A DNA stretch of 64,000 nt from an uncultured Oxalobacteraceae bacterium (GTDB lineage Bacteria; Pseudomonadota; Gammaproteobacteria; Burkholderiales; Burkholderiaceae). How positions within the stretch are numbered: the stretch's first letter is position 1; each line of letters starts with the position of its first letter. Shown one piece after another: positions 63,621 through 64,000 of the stretch. A program made the position numbers and the translations under genes. The notes beneath the pieces are model-generated. The model searched no databases and was not told the DNA's origin. It was given only the letters and a program-made list of their open reading frames with translations. The stretch spans positions 1 through 64,000 of the forward strand of contig CAMLIL010000002.1 of the NCBI GenBank assembly GCA_946480015.1, read 5' to 3'.

Positions 63621-64000
63621 GCGCGCGGATCGTATTCACCGGAAGTCAAAACGAGCAACTTCGTATCTGGCTCGAGGGGCATCCCGAGGGCCACGAGCGT
63701 GCTGCGCTGGTCTTGTTCCGCAAGCTCGATCGGTCGGTTGCCGGGCTTGAAGCGTCTCCGCGGTATGTTTGTGTGGACGTATTGGAGCTCAAAGATGACT
63801 GGATCGTCAGCAGCTCAGCGACGCACGTCCGCATCAACATGAGGCTTCTGCCCGAGTTCTACTTGCGGTGCGAATTAGAACATCTCGAGCTGGGTTTTAT
63901 TCATAGCCACCCTGTAGGTGCGCATGCCTTCTCGGCGATCGATGACCAGAACGAACAGAACCTTCTGCGAGGTTACGCTGGCTGTAACGGCACAGCCGTC
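63617..64000 (+). CDS. JAMM-domain deubiquitinase-like protein, probable JAB-E1 fusion (partial)
   Basis: 128 codons to the window edge. Complete JAMM zinc site: Glu27 (HERAALVLF), then His96-Ser-His98, Ser106 and Asp109 in FIHSHPVGAHAFSAID, exactly H-x-H-x7-S-x2-D. JAB proteases of bacterial ubiquitin-like operons trim the Ubl tail and/or remove it from targets. In related operons this domain is fused to, or followed by, a ThiF/E1 adenylation domain; that part would lie to the right of the window, so the E1 is predicted and not seen. Confidence 0.8.
   Translation, partial: MSARIVFTGSQNEQLRIWLEGHPEGHERAALVLFRKLDRSVAGLEASPRYVCVDVLELKDDWIVSSSATHVRINMRLLPEFYLRCELEHLELGFIHSHPVGAHAFSAIDDQNEQNLLRGYAGCNGTAV

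Overview
The window reads as chromosome of a GC-rich betaproteobacterium, most likely an Oxalobacteraceae member of the Massilia/Duganella type. This is an inference from base composition, the families present (TonB-receptor sugar cluster with a flavin halogenase, KfrA-type proteins beside an integrase, Hcp-linked effectors) and general gene style; no rRNA or marker gene is present to settle it. I see no tRNA, rRNA or CRISPR array.

Left end (1-2.1 kb): a scarred junction. It holds the last residues of one glycoside hydrolase, a C-terminal relic of a GH51 arabinofuranosidase, and an open frame in which part of an AI-2E-family membrane protein is joined in frame to the coiled-coil tail of a KfrA-like protein. 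Then 2.1-13.9 kb is one tightly overlapping operon for alternative complex III (ActABCDEF), a small membrane protein, a SCO copper chaperone and a caa3-type cytochrome c oxidase (subunits II, I, III, IV), a complete quinol-to-oxygen electron route. From 13.9 to 22.1 kb, on the minus strand, lies a coupled set of oxidoreductases: GH1-like protein, FMN hydroxy-acid oxidase, GMC flavoprotein with a gluconate-dehydrogenase-subunit-3-like partner, a membrane protein, a TPP enzyme and a broken SDR gene. A MarR regulator and a ClC channel follow.

Carbohydrate locus (25.4-45.0 kb): two very similar LacI regulators flank a TonB-dependent receptor, a tryptophan-halogenase-like flavoprotein, two GH3 enzymes, a FucP-type transporter, a GH30 enzyme, a second MFS transporter and a GH32 enzyme. 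Five copies of a 14-bp palindrome (TGGAAGCGCTTCCA or TGGTAGCGCTTCCA) sit just downstream of recognisable promoters of both lacI genes, the receptor (two copies) and GH30, which suggests one regulon for beta-glucan-type (and perhaps fructan) sugars. An IS200/IS605 relic and a stump of an S41 peptidase interrupt it.

Mobile and conflict region (45-64 kb): a frameshifted integrase relic, a Tn3-family transposase, a secreted Cys-rich protein with a small partner gene and a decayed paralogue of it, an orphan type VI module (BPSL0067-type amidase, STY0301-type immunity protein, Hcp), an integrase / unknown / KfrA triad, and an OmpA-like lipoprotein. At the right edge are five same-strand genes: an AAA+ ATPase, an S8 subtilisin-like protease, a single-domain ubiquitin-like protein ending in Gly-Gly-Leu, an E2-like protein and a JAMM metalloprotease (cut by the window; probably the front of a JAB-E1 protein). 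I regard this as the most interesting part: ubiquitin-like conjugation genes directly behind an ATPase-protease pair, in a mobile neighbourhood, as expected of an anti-phage or protein-tagging system.
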